From Blasia pusilla (taxonomy: Eukaryota; Marchantiophyta; Marchantiopsida; Blasiales), in contig CM114271.1 in assembly GCA_050084515.1 (NCBI GenBank), positions 28,086,001-28,150,000 of the forward strand: a DNA stretch of 64,000 nucleotides. The letters are read 5' to 3'. The notes below the pieces were generated by a model. That model worked only from the letters and a program-made list of their open reading frames with translations, was not told where the DNA came from and ran no database searches. Made by a program: the position numbers and the translations under genes. Shown here one piece after another: positions 12,114 to 22,833 of the stretch (position 1 is the first letter of the stretch; every line of letters starts with the position of its first letter).

Positions 12114-12825
12114 CACGCATCAATTGTATCTTGATGCCATGCCAATTGTGAGATATTTTGGGAAGCCGGACTACTTTAAGACTATGACCTGCAACCCTAA
12201 GTGGCCAAAGATTTCTTTTACTCTACTTCATGGTCAAACAACATCTGATTGTCTTGAGTTGGTTGTACGTGTTTTCCAACAAAAGAAGAAAGAGTTATTG
12301 AGGCTTATAGTGGATAAGCATATTTTGTCGCGAGTCTTGGGATGTATTCTTGAAGCCGAATTTCAAAAGTGGGGTCTAACACATGCGCATATTTTGATTA
12401 TCTTGATATTATATGTGTTGAGATTCTTGATTTGACTACTCATCTAAAACTTTAATCGAGTGTGAGAAATTGTATGATACATGGATCATATGGAGTACTT
12501 CACCCAAGTGCATTGTGTATATACAAAATAAAAAATTGTTCAAAGGCCTACCTAATATGTTGTACATCCATGACAATCCAAAGTGAGGATAGTTATCCTA
12601 TTTATAAGCGGTAATCTTGCGGACCTTCATTTGATTTTTTTCTATCGTTCTATTTTTTCAACATATTCCTATATTTATGTTTATGTAGATGTGATAATGG
12701 TAGTTCAATTAATGAGTCAAATCACAATTTTGATAATCTATGGGTGGTTTCCTATAATCCGATATTATGGACCTTGTTTGATTGGCATATCAATTTGGAG
12801 ATACGAATAGCATATTGGCAGCAAA
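12114..12825 (+). pseudogene. Helitron Rep (HUH) domain
   Basis: 12124-12435 is an open frame matching the Helitron Rep region: YLDAMPIVRYFGKPDYF, TCNPKWPKI, LVVRVFQQKKKELL, and EFQKWGLTHAHILI at about 12355-12400, which holds the HUH motif (H-A-H). Later blocks shift frame: GLPNMLYIHDNPK near 12550 and LWVVSYNPILWTLFDWHINL at 12740-12800. Rep nicks and joins single-stranded DNA in rolling-circle transposition. The domain is broken after 12435 and again by the LTR at 12831, immediately after the WHINLEI block. Confidence 0.88.
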
Positions 12826-13835
12826 GGGATTGTCGCGACCCTCATGACCAAACAAGTGCCAAGCGGAACATCGGAACATTAGCGGGCTCACGCTAAGATG
12901 GTTTGCGCGTTGGAGTTGTCTCAAAGAGGAGACAAGAGACGAGTCGCGAGCGATGAGTCGCGTTTCAGGTGTTATGGTCGCGACTGAGAAACCTGGACCA
13001 AACGCGGAATGAGACTTGAAAGAAGTTGAGTCTAGGAAGTGGGTTGCCAAAGGGAAGATCCGGATTTGGAAACGCCACTAGCGTTTGAGAGTTTCCGACT
13101 GTATTTATAGCCATAACTTTTAGCGCCAAGATGTGTTTGAAGCAAATAAGGGTGCGTTGGAAAGCTTATGGAGAGCCAGTCCAAACGCATCAAAGATCGC
13201 TGCAAACGCACAAGCAGCGGCCGAGATACGACCCAAATCGACTGTAAGTGGAGTCGGGTTGAGGGCCACAATGAAGGGCCCGAACCTCTTTTCCCAAAGG
13301 GGAGGGGTTATTGGAGAACCCCAGAAGTACTAGTAAGGGGGAAGGTCTCCGAGAGTGCTTGGAACCCAAACCCCACTTTGGGCGCCGCATGGGCGCTCAA
13401 GGGCATGGAACGGAACGCGAGTTTGGGCGTTGGGTTGGAAAAACTGCACCAAGTCCATTGAGGCGATTTTAGACATCCTCTTGGATTTCACGCCGCGACT
13501 CAATTACTTGGGTCTCGGTTCGAACTCACACGAGGATCGTTGAGCAGTTGGGATCGCTAGGCGTGCAAGTGCCGTTTCAGATCCCTGGACTAACCAGGAA
13601 GTCTGTTCCAAGTCTTGAAGGACTTGCCATGTGTTGGGAGCTAGGAACTAAGGAAGGTTGAGCTTGATGAGACGCCGAGTTGAGGACTCGGTGGGTTGGA
13701 ACGCCGGTTGACCAAACCCGACTAACGAGAGTGCGTGTTTGGGTGCAGATCGGCGATGAGTTCGTGACCTACTGAACGCACGCTTCCGCAACACTAAAGA
13801 TTGACGTTCAAGGAGAGTAGGGGCGCGACAGGGAT
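12826..13835. mobile_element. Solo LTR (12831-13830, 1000 bp) with GGGAT target duplication
   Basis: The unit begins TGTCGCGACCCTCATGACC and ends GGGGCGCGACA, so its ends are a 7-bp inverted repeat TGTCGCG/CGCGACA with canonical TG...CA. GGGAT at 12826-12830 is repeated at 13831-13835. Removing the LTR and one GGGAT rejoins the Helitron reading. It is more GC-rich than its surroundings and less decayed than the copy at 8579-9605. The TGTCGCG start is usual for plant Ty3/gypsy LTRs; strand is not resolved because no internal region remains. Confidence 0.93.
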
Positions 13836-14531
13836 GGAATGCCATATCCTATAACTTGGCAAAAATTCCAACAATCAAAGGTATTAGTACTGAAACATTA
13901 GCATACCTTGATGCGAGGTATATTAGATTTCTATTTTTTCTATAGTTTTTTACAATTATTTTAGAATGTTGAAAGGTTGGGTTTTGATTGTATTTTCTTT
14001 TTTGTCAGAATGTTGGCGAATTTTCAGGTTGAGTCTACACACTAAGCAACCAAGTATTATAAGATTAATTGTTCATTTTCAAGATAGCCATATGGTATAT
14101 TCTCATGATTGAGAGTTTATTGGGTAATAGTCTTGAGCAGAGTAAGGAGACCACTCTTACGTAATGGTTTGCAACTACTATTTCCGATCCTATGGCTCCA
14201 CAACACCTTCATTTGGAATTCCCTTCTCATTATTCTTGGAATAAGAAGAAATCAACTTTCATGTGGAAGAAAAGGATTTAGACATTCCATCAGACGTTTA
14301 TATATGACTAACCTTGGTGAACTTTCTCTTATATGTGTAGATCTAATTTGTATATAAATATTTTAGTTAATGTAATAAAATGATATTAAAATTTTAAATA
14401 TAAGATTTGTTGTAAAAATATGTAAGTGAAGGCTCCGGAGCATCATTGGTTACGATCACTTCTCCATCATGTGAGAGGAGCTAAATCATATGAAGATTTG
14501 AGAATGATGGTGTCGTCTATCCTACTTTTCC

Positions 14532-14782
14532 ATCTTCTAATAGTCTGATTTGAAATTTTCATCAAAGAATTGGGAAACCCGATCCTCCCTTGAACATTCA
14601 AAAAATTCATCTTGCTTTATTAGGGGTCCGTTACCATCTTCAAGATCATGGATTAACTTGAATTTTTTGCTCGGGATTTATCAATCTCGTGCTAATCTAA
14701 TAAAGCAATTTTTTGAATGTTCAAGGAAGGATCGGCTTTCCCAATTCTTTGAAGAAAATTTCAAATCAGACTATTAGAAGAT
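14532..14782. repeat. Fold-back element, about 90-bp arms, inside Helitron
   Basis: The left arm (14532-14622, starting ATCTTCTAATAGTCTGATTT) and right arm (14693-14782) are near-perfect reverse complements, differing by a few substitutions and a 6-bp gap. The loop is about 70 bases. Helitron homology ends just before it and restarts just after it, so it was inserted into coding sequence. No terminal CA/TG or clear target duplication was seen. It could be a MITE or fold-back transposon; its transcript would form a long hairpin. Confidence 0.85.
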
Positions 14783-15039
14783 AATAGGGAGGTCTTTTCT
14801 TATTTTGAAGAAGCGGTTGAAATTTGTGTTGGTCACTCCTTGCGTCTACTATGTGCTATCATCCTTGTCTACAACATGTCATCTATACCTCGTGTGCTAT
14901 GGGAACCTTTCTTAGTTCCATTGACATAACACCTTTTACATCAAAGGCGTGAGGTAATATGCATGCCTTATTTTAAATTATGACTTAATAAATTTTGTTA
15001 TGTTTTATATTCATATTTTTTCATCTTTAAGCTTTTTTT

Positions 15040-15180
15040 GTAATTTTCTTCAAAGAATTGGGAAACCCGATCCTTACTTGAGCATTCAAAAAAATCATCT
15101 TAGAGGTCCATTACCATCTTCAAGATCATGGATTAACTTGTTTTTTCTGCTCGGGATTTACCAATCTCGTGCTATTCTGA
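15040..15180 (+). repeat. Partial direct copy of the fold-back element
   Basis: 15046-15180 repeats the left arm and loop of the element at 14532-14782 (TTCAAAGAATTGGGAAACCC and the CCATCTTCAAGATCATGGAT block) at about 90 percent identity by eye, and lacks the right arm. It lies about 500 bases downstream in the same orientation. It shows that the element, or the Helitron segment holding it, was partly duplicated. Confidence 0.8.
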
Positions 15181-15409
15181 GGAAGAGCTTTGCTACGATC
15201 GCAATATGCTTGCAGAACTTCTTGAACCAGGAGAGACCTCATTAAACAATGGACAACAAGCTATTTGGGATGTTGTCCATCTTCTTTTTTAGGAGCTGTT
15301 AAATGATGCACCATCTACTATAAGTACATTTTATTTATGTTATGTTATTGAAAGATTTAAATATATCTAACTTTCTTTTCTTTTAAATATCTTCTTGCTA
15401 ATTATGGTT

Positions 15410-16600
15410 TTATTAGGCAAAGTTATTCTTCATTGATAGTCTTGGGGGCACGGGAAAAACATTTCTATACAATCTTCCTTCGGGGATTGCTACTCTATTA
15501 TTGGATGGATTGCACATGACACATTCTTGATTCAAGATTCCAATTCAGATACATGAATTATCCACTTGCAAGTAAGTTTATGTGTAAGACTTTGCTAGCA
15601 TTTTACTTCCTTTCTTAATAATAATAGTAATAATAATATTTACTCACATATATTATGATTCAATGTTTGCTTAGTTTTTCATTTGTTGTGTAGTTTTTAG
15701 CCTAGAGGTTAATAGTCACTTAGTACGCCTTATACAAAATGCAAAATTTATCATATGGGACGAAGCCCTTATGACCCATCATCACGCTTTTGAGGTTGTT
15801 AGTCATACTTTCGCATACATTTGTTTAGGACAAGGATAGCATGAACAAGAAGTATTTCCAAACTGGTTATTGAAGGTTGGCTTAGGTTTGATATCATTGC
15901 ATTCTGACCTTGGAGATGATGTTATACGAATTCACGATACGATGATTGTTAAGAGCACAAGACTTCATGATCTCATAGACATTATCTATGAACATGACAT
16001 TGATAAGTGGAATGATATTCACTTCTTGAAGGGTATATCTATTCTTCAACAAAGAATACTACGATGGACTTCATAAATGCCGAAATAATGTCGTAATTTT
16101 CTGAAGAGGTAATTTGATTAAGTTATCAAATATCATAAATTTATTCAATACAATGAACATTTTTTGCAAGGATCACCGCATTCTTTAACTTTGAAGATTG
16201 GAGCTTTCATCATGCTATTACAAAATATGAATGGAGCAAAAGGACATGCAAACGAGACTCGCTTGGTCATTGTTGGATTTGGTTGACATGTTCTAGCTGC
16301 AGTAATTATGATTGGAAGAAATGTTGGTGGTTGAGGGTTTATTCCAGACATTTCACTAATTGCATCTGAGAGAAGTTTACCTTTTGATTTGCGACGATTT
16401 CAATTTCCTATTCGTCCACCTTTGGCGACAACAATTAATAAGTCTCATGGTAAAAAAATAGATAGATTTGGTATTTACTTGCCAAATCGTGTATTTTATC
16501 ATGGGCAATTAGATGTTTCAATTGATAGTCAACATCCAATAAACAAAGTTAGAGCTTATACTAGAAATGATGTTTATCATCAAATGCTACATTGGAAAAA
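15410..16600 (+). pseudogene. Helitron PIF1-type helicase domain
   Basis: Ordered helicase motifs: Walker A in FIDSLGGTGKTFLYNL (15432-15480), a block near 15510-15560 (AHSRFKIPIQIHELSTCK), Walker B in LIQNAKFIIWDEALMTHHHA (15730-15790), WLLKVGLGLISLHSDLGDDV (15865-15920), then PHSLTLKIGAFIMLLQNM (16170-16235), RRFQFPIRPPLATTINKSHG (16390-16450) and YLPNRVFYHGQLDV. The family unwinds DNA during Helitron transposition. The INKSQG motif reads INKSHG, and stops and frameshifts occur between blocks. An AT-rich stretch starting with GTAAGT near 15574 may be an intron remnant. Confidence 0.88.
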
Positions 16601-16620
16601 ATACAAGGATGTAGTTTTCC

Positions 16621-17519
16621 ATATTTTCGTATTCTTCTCTTTTTTCTTATTAAAATATTCGACTAATTTTTTTATCGATTATTATAAATACGCATGGATT
16701 CTCATAATGCATGGAAATCTTCAACTAGGACTCCACTACGAATCCACCAATCCCTATCTCGTCTATAATTCCAACTTCATCTCTAGATTTGTCCGGCATT
16801 TCCGTGGGAAAATACAGTGTTCCCAACCTGGTACACGCGTTGGTGTCCGAATGCATTGACGTTCACTCTGAGAGAGATTACAGGTAAATCCTCTGAGGTT
16901 CAAAAATATGTTACGGCGGGCAGATAAATTACACCCGAAAGGAACTTGCAGGTTTTAGAAGCTTATAGGTATATAGGAAAGTGTGAAGCCAAAGCCCGAG
17001 AGAACGCTCGAGTCAAGAAAGTGAACTTTTAATTTGAACTTAAGTGTTCAAAGTATTTGAACACTTGTGAGTTCAGTACTTTTGTGAGGTGCCGTGAAAG
17101 GGGTAGGCAATTCACAGAAAATACTCGGGTTGTGATAAAGATCACTCTTACTGGTACTCTTAAAACTCACAAACAAAGTGTATTAGTACGTTCCAATTTT
17201 CCTTCCCATCAAGGACTCACTAGTGGATTATCTCCGATTACCCAACTAGCTTTTTTTTAATTTATCAACTCGAATTGGGTTTAAAAGGTTGTGTTCTTTA
17301 AGAGAGACAACCTTTCCTTTGGAAGATTCTCGCGCGAATTGGATCACAGTGTAATGGTTTCAATGGACCAGCGAAGACGCTTGGTCGGTCGGGGTGGGGT
17401 GATTTCTCACCTTTCTCTTGGGGCCGTTACGTTTCGGAGCAGAGAAGATCGGAACGTGCGTGTGGATCGCTTGGCCTGTGCAGATTTGGGTGCAGAGCGG
17501 GTCCTGGACTCCTGGATAT
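16621..17519. other. Helitron end / methyltransferase upstream region
   Basis: Holds the unresolved 3' end of the Helitron and the upstream and probable 5' UTR region of the methyltransferase gene. No clear Helitron CTRR hairpin and no strong TATA box was identified. Open frames here have no recognised domain. From about 17380 the sequence becomes GC-richer, consistent with the approach to a host gene. Confidence 0.4.
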
Positions 17520-19971
17520 ATGGCCACTCTGTCGTTTGTTGTTCCTTCCACTGCCGACATTTCTTCTTCTTGTGCATCCCAATCAATCGCCGCGCGCCCA
17601 TGGACGAAAGGCTTCTTTGGCAGCGCGGGAGCATGGGGACTTTCAAGAGCGTCTGGTTTAGCGGCGACGCCTGCGCTTGGAACCAGCACTCCTCGGAGAC
17701 GTTCTGGGAGAAAGTATGTCTATCCTCTTCGTGGCGATGGCGGCAATTGTACAGGAGCGCCAGCTGCGAGGAATGTTATTCGTGGCGGTGAAGGTGTGCG
17801 GGACTCCGGAGCTGCAGATGCGGAGCGGGGAGTTTCTTCCGTTTGTTCCGATCACGCTGTAGATGATGAAGGAAAGAAAACTGTTCTCCCAAGTGCTTGC
17901 AATTGCTGCATGTGTGGTCGAAGGGGTTTTGTCGCTGCTTCCGTGGGGGGACTTGTTGCTTTGAAGGTTCAGAACGCCGGTGCGTTTAACCTCGACAGCT
18001 CTAATTACAATGTACATCTGCTAGCCCTGTCTTTACTTCCTCGAGGTGACGTAGATTCCCCCTAATGGAACGCATCATTGTTTTGCGACTGGTCTCCTTT
18101 CTCTCGGTCCGTGTATCACCGTGGGCTTCGGCGTGCGCCGCACTTGTCAGGGTAGATCTGTTTGCTTCGTTAAGACCAATCTCTGACCGAGGCTGAAATT
18201 GCCGACACCGTCATACAGAGGAGAATTGAGGAATTTCATCCTAGCAGAGCATCCTGGTATGATGAAATCTTCGCCAGAGTTATGGCTACGAGCATGTCAA
18301 GTTACGAGGCAAAGGTAAGATAACGATTGACAAAGTGAAAGTGTAAACCAAGTCTATTAGGAATTGTTTCATCGAAGCTTGAATTCATCAGTGTAAAAGA
18401 TCTCTTTGTTCATTATTTTTTTGGTTATCTTACATTGTATCGTTGTTTGAGGCACTTCTCTTTTATGAAATTGGTTGGGATTCTGTTTGGAAGGTGGCAG
18501 ACTACAAACTCGAACTATTCGGTAAGCTGGATGAGACAGTGGAGCAGGTCCTTGAGCTGGGAATTGGCACAGGGCCCAATCTCAAGTATTATGGAAAATT
18601 GCCTCAGATTCAAAGAGTTGTGGGAGTAGATCCGAACGTTCAGATGGCTAAATTCTGCTCAGCTGCTGCTCTATCTGCGGGGCTATCCCAATCACAGTTC
18701 GAGTTCATTCATGGAGTAAGTTTCTAATAGTCTTCAGGATGCACTGTCTTCAGCCATCTAGATTCCTTGCGATGTCTTCTCGCAACGTTTAGAGAAGTGT
18801 CTCTGTCATGCCTTCGTGTCAATTATCCAAGCAGCTTTCGGAAATCCCCCTATGTGAATCTTCCCCTAGATATAAGGAAACTGATTTCCTCGTCAACGCA
18901 TTTGAATGTAAAAGATGCGCGGCTACTTTTGAAGGTAGGGAAAGGCATCCACGCAAGATTGAAGTTTTTTTTTGTCCAAACAAACTTGCCTCTCGTCTTC
19001 GTGAAATGTAAGGAGTCTACTGCCCGCCATCTAGGACCATAACTGTCTTTGGTATGGGACTCACATGACTACGGGTGGATCTAGGTAGGAGAGGTAATTC
19101 CGCTCCCCGACGCGAGCATGGATGCCGTGGTCTGTACTCTTGTCTTGTGTTCAGTAACGGACGTGGCTTTCACTCTCAAAGGTATGACACAAGCGATATC
19201 TTCTTAATCTGTTCGCATGATTTGCGCTGCAAACCCGTGGTAGACGCATATCTGTACAAGCATATCTATTCAGTAGTGGAGAGATGGTATAAGGTCATCT
19301 ACGTGCAAGTGCTGGTAGATTTGTCGGGAGATGTTGCAGATTGGGAGAGACAGCTTAGAAGGTATCGCGGCCGCTCTGAAAAGGTGGGCGTTCCAAATTG
19401 TCACTTGATTGGAAGGAGAAGAAGAAGCTTTAGCAAGTCTCAGTATTAGCATGCTCCTACGACGGTCGTAGAGCAGCTCACGAAGGTATTGGAATGTGTC
19501 AAGTGCTGGTAAAAATCTACGTAACTCATCATTTTCTGAGCACATCCGTTTCCAACCAAGTATTAACCCTGTGTGACTTCCATGTTTTCAGAGGTGAAAC
19601 GAGTTCTCAGACCAGGTGGCGCTTTCTTCTTCGTCGAACACGTTGCTGCAGCTGGTATGGATTTTCCAACTTACAACGCAGAAAAAGGATGAGTTCTACT
19701 CACATCGCTTCAATGGCAGCTGCTCTTCTGTTCATGATTTCAAATTTGTCTCTGGTTTATTTTAACAGATGGGACTGGAGTGCGAACATGGCAAGTAATT
19801 TTGGATCCAATCCAACAGTTTCTTGCGGATGGGTGCCACCTCACTCGGGACACTCTACATTCCATCGAAATGGCCCAATTTGGTTCTGTGGACGTGAAAC
19901 GGTTCAATCTTCCAGGTTCATTCGTCATTGGTCCGCATATTCTTGGAGTTGCTCGCACCTCATATGCTTAA
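17520..19971 (+). CDS. METTL7-like class I SAM-dependent methyltransferase, predicted plastid-targeted, six exons
   Basis: Proposed exons: 17520-18045, 18175-18314, 18494-18715, 19085-19181, 19592-19654, 19769-19971. All introns are GT...AG, phases agree, and the total of 1251 nt gives 416 codons plus stop. Residues 1 to about 60 are rich in Ser, Ala, Thr and Arg (MATLSFVVPSTADISSS), like a transit peptide. Around residue 135 a CNCCMCGRRGFVAASVGG segment with paired Arg before a hydrophobic stretch may be a thylakoid signal. The catalytic fold has motif I VLELGIGTGPNLKYY (about 241-255), acidic VVGVDPN, a VVCTLVLCSVTD strand, LRPGGAFFFVEHV and a C-terminal DGCHLTRDT block, as in plant METTL7-like enzymes. 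It transfers a methyl group from SAM; the acceptor is unknown. An upstream in-frame ATG (17418) exists, but 17520 gives the better transit peptide. The exon 1/2 junction is the least certain. Confidence 0.9.
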
Positions 19972-21896
19972 AGACGATATTATAGTCATGTTGGAGTCCT
20001 TATCATGCAGGTAGGTTAACCGTGGAGTTAACCCAACCTCGTAGCGAGGCTTGTGGGTCTGGCTCTCCAAGCTACTCGTGATGGGCCAGCTATGGTATGC
20101 CTACAGGATTGGAAACTGGAGATGTATTTATTCCTCTGTCGATCTCAAGGCTCTTACAGACCCTGAACAAGCTTGTGAGGTTCCAGCACGGGAATGTACG
20201 AAATACCTCTTGGAGGTCTCGAGCAGGAATCGCACTCTGTCATTCCTGTAGCATCTGAACTGGAAACTTGGGGAGGGAATGCGTTGTCTGCGAAGTTAGC
20301 GGACAAATGCAACTTATCCCAGATCTGCTGCGCCATGAATATACTTGACATTATCTTTTCTAGAAAAGTCAGTAATCGTCGTGACTAACTAAATCCTTCC
20401 CTCCCTTGTGCATAATGTGAAAGCTTTGGATCTTCACCAGATTTTCTGTTCATCTCTTGGATCCTCTTCTAGTTTAGTCAATACCTACCGCTTATCTGTA
20501 CGTATTGACAAAACTCTGTGGTTTCGCACTTTCGGACCGATCATGAATCGTGAGAAATTTGGGAGCTAGGAAATTTGAAGCAGCAATGTAATTTTTAAAC
20601 GGAAGGGAAGAGTGTTCCCCACTAACGTGTTGACGATCTAGATGTGGTCACCCTCCAAAGATATATTGAAAACCAACCGATGGACATGATGTTCTTTTCG
20701 GCGGACCCGTGGAAAAGCCATCTGTATTTTCTTCGTTAAGCGACCCTGCCACCGGGCAAAGGACCCGGGAATGGTAAGAGGTTTGCACGATGAAGGAGGG
20801 GAGATGTGCAAATTACAACGACAGCTGAAAGCTCCCAGGGGAAGTGGACTTACAACTTGGGAACAGTTCTCACACTACCCTCGTTGCAGGAATGGAGAAA
20901 AGGGTTTCATGGTCAGAAACCCTAGGAGTCGAAGCGGCACTAGAGCAGGTTCATGGTGAAGCAGATACAGTATTTCCCATGAAAAAAAACGTAGTCACTT
21001 GACTTGACGGTGTATATTTGCCCGCTCTCCCTTTGAGTTGTGATCTAGTCGAGGATCCATTTCGAATATTGACGGTGTATATTTGCCTGCTCTCCCTTCT
21101 TTTCACTTTGGAATACTGTAGGATTGTCCAAATTAAGAATCTCGGGACTTGCATTTGCGAATGATTTTATGCGTTAGAAGGTTTGTCTTGGAGAACAATC
21201 TTGGTGATAGGGGTCTAGATTGTCTGAAATCAGTTTTAGCATTCCCTAACCACGGTGGGGTTATTTCCTGGTCAACTTTGAAATATGTGGACTTGAGGTT
21301 CCTAAGTTGTCCATTTAAAAGAAATGTGAACACAATTGAACACAAATATATTGAAACTAAATGTGAACTTTTGCTTTTGCTGGGGCTTGATTTTCTAAGA
21401 AAAAAATTGTATGTTTCACCAATTGTTGGATGATGATAAAAGGACAAAAGTGCATAAACATGTGGAAGCATGGATTTTGTCTTGTCATATTGAACAAGTC
21501 TTTTGAAGTTTTAATATTATTGGAGAAAATTTTCTTGAATTGTCCACTACTTGATATTATTCAACAACATGACTTAAATACTTTTGTAGAGGGAATATTT
21601 AAGAAATTTTATTGGCATTTAGAGAACCTTGATATGTTAACATGATTGACTCTCTTGATGTGGAAAAGAATTACGAACTTAAGCTCACAATTTTGTCAAC
21701 AAGCTTGCTATTTGATCGAATGATAGTCCCATTGTTGACTTCCTTCATACTCGAATCATAAGGAAACAATCTCATAACAAAGCACAAAAGGGGAGAGTCA
21801 ATTTGTAGAGAAATATTTTCTCACTAATTTTTGCCAAGTGAAAATTGGGTGCTCAATAAGCCAATCGGAAAATAATATTGCACTACTGAACAATAT
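19972..21896. other. Methyltransferase 3' flank and intergenic, no gene recognised
   Basis: The first few hundred bases are likely 3' UTR or flank. Short frames have no recognisable domains. A 30-base block with ACGGTGTATATTTGCC is present twice, at about 21004-21035 and 21070-21100. From 21200 onward the sequence is AT-rich and may be a decayed repeat. Confidence 0.4.
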
Positions 21897-22206
21897 GGGG
21901 TGTCATAATACCCCTATCCGGGATTTTATTTTAGTGTCCCCAGATCTTTCTGTCCGGGACTTGCCCGATCCCAAACGGATAGTTTGGGATCGGGCAAGTC
22001 TCGGACCCGTTTTGGCGCCCACGGGACGAATCATTCCCGTCCCATTTGCATTTCTTCTCGGGTAGCCCGTGGATTTAAGGCTGGCCGATGACCATACACG
22101 GGCCAACGCAAAACTGCCGCCCCGTCCTCTTCCGGGTTAGTCGAGTGACTTTCCGGGTGGCCCCCTAACCTGGACGATTCCGGATAGGCACTAAATTGAC
22201 ATCCCC
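21897..22206. mobile_element. MITE (310 bp) with GGGGTGTCA-type inverted termini
   Basis: The left end GGGGTGTCATAATACCCCTA and the reverse complement of the right end GGGGATGTCAATTTAGTGCC share GGGG(A)TGTCA and, further in, CTATCCGG, so they form diverged terminal inverted repeats. The flanks are TAT and TAA, compatible with a decayed 3-bp TWA target duplication, which would suggest PIF/Harbinger, but this is weak. A strong internal hairpin lies at 21952-22006. The element is much more GC-rich than its surroundings and has no transposase. Confidence 0.7.
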
Positions 22207-22547
22207 TAATGACTTCTCCTGCAGCTAGTTGATCACCGTCACTCAAGGGATGATAGAGTCCCAGGCTATCTGGTCATGGTACGCGATGTTGGACCAAAAC
22301 CTGCACACATGGATGCGGGAGGGGGTGCTTCTTATGAACACCTCACCTATGTTGAGAGATGTTTTTACGAACCTCAAGAACATTGAGCGCAACGTGGCGT
22401 AGGAGAACATAGCCACCATGGGTTCTAGGCGAGAGCAGACACGATTGCCTGCATCACCAATGCAGCAAGGTGGATTCCAAGATAGGTCTGTGGCACCACG
22501 AGCTCAGGGAGAATACCCGGAGGCTGTGCCATAAAAGCTTAGGCTGC
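22207..22547. other. Degenerate coding-like sequence, unassigned
   Basis: A plus-strand reading with stops (AIWSWYAMLDQNLHTWMREG, then TMGSRREQTRLPASPMQQGG) looks like decayed protein-coding DNA. It leads directly into the PIF1 fragment and may belong to the same element, but no family could be named. Confidence 0.3.
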
Positions 22548-22833
22548 CAATGGTGCACTAGGTACTTTTATTGATTGTATCTACAACGGTGTTGAGCTTA
22601 ACACTATACTAGTGAAGTTGCACTCCAATGGTACAACAATCAGAATCTCTAGAACAAACTTTGCTAACTTGTGGCACGGGCCTCATGTGAAGTACCACAA
22701 AAAGACATTCCCTCTTGTATTGGGATATGCAATAACGGCACACAAGAGCCAAGGTCTGATTGTTGAAGGAAAGTGTTTATTGAACATACGCTCTTTCTTT
22801 GCTCCTGGCCTTATGTATGTGATGTTATCATGA
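22548..22833 (+). pseudogene. PIF1-type helicase C-terminal fragment
   Basis: An almost continuous plus frame has GALGTFIDCIYNGVELNT, then FPLVLGYAITAHKSQGLIVE and finally FFAPGLMYVMLS. This is the order of the C-terminal motifs of PIF1-like helicases (L-x-YAITIHKSQG and PGLxYVALSR). The N-terminal motor half is absent. The piece differs from the helicase of the Helitron at 15.4-16.6 kb, so it derives from another Helitron or a PIF1-like gene. It ends in a stop before the final SR. Confidence 0.8.

Larger units (their letters stand above)
13831..15300 (+). pseudogene. Helitron Rep-helicase linker region
   Basis: After the LTR, plus-strand blocks continue the Helitron protein: AYLDARYI (13898-13922), ECWRIFRLSLHTKQPSIIRL (14010-14070), TTLTQWFATTISDPMAPQHL (14150-14205) followed by a WNKKKSTFMWKKR block, PEHHWLRSLLHHVRGAKSYE (14430-14495), LLEDNREVFSYFEEAVEI (14780-14830) and LEPGETSLNNGQQAIWDVV (15220-15275). 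A GT...AG-bounded T-rich gap at about 13915-14005 may be an old intron, but the frames across it do not join cleanly. A fold-back element interrupts it at 14532-14782. Confidence 0.75.
2032..16620 (+). mobile_element. Degenerate plant Helitron (RepHel) with nested insertions
   Basis: Ordered homology on the plus strand follows a plant Helitron RepHel protein: possible N-terminus near 2032 (KRPFTDLTNF-like reading), cysteine-rich domain at 4660-4850, central region to 5895, HUH Rep at 12114-12825, linker at 13831-15300, and PIF1-type helicase at 15410-16600. Frames are broken throughout, so it is a dead autonomous copy. A minus-strand LINE (5895-12113), a solo LTR (12831-13830), a fold-back element (14532-14782) and a short LINE copy (2950-3645) lie inside it. 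The outer ends (5' TC and 3' hairpin with CTRR) could not be fixed, so the stated limits are approximate. Confidence 0.8.

Noticed and set aside
17360-18017. Minus-strand open frames of 79-119 codons
   Set aside because: They are antisense shadows of methyltransferase exon 1, whose GC-rich sequence leaves frames open.
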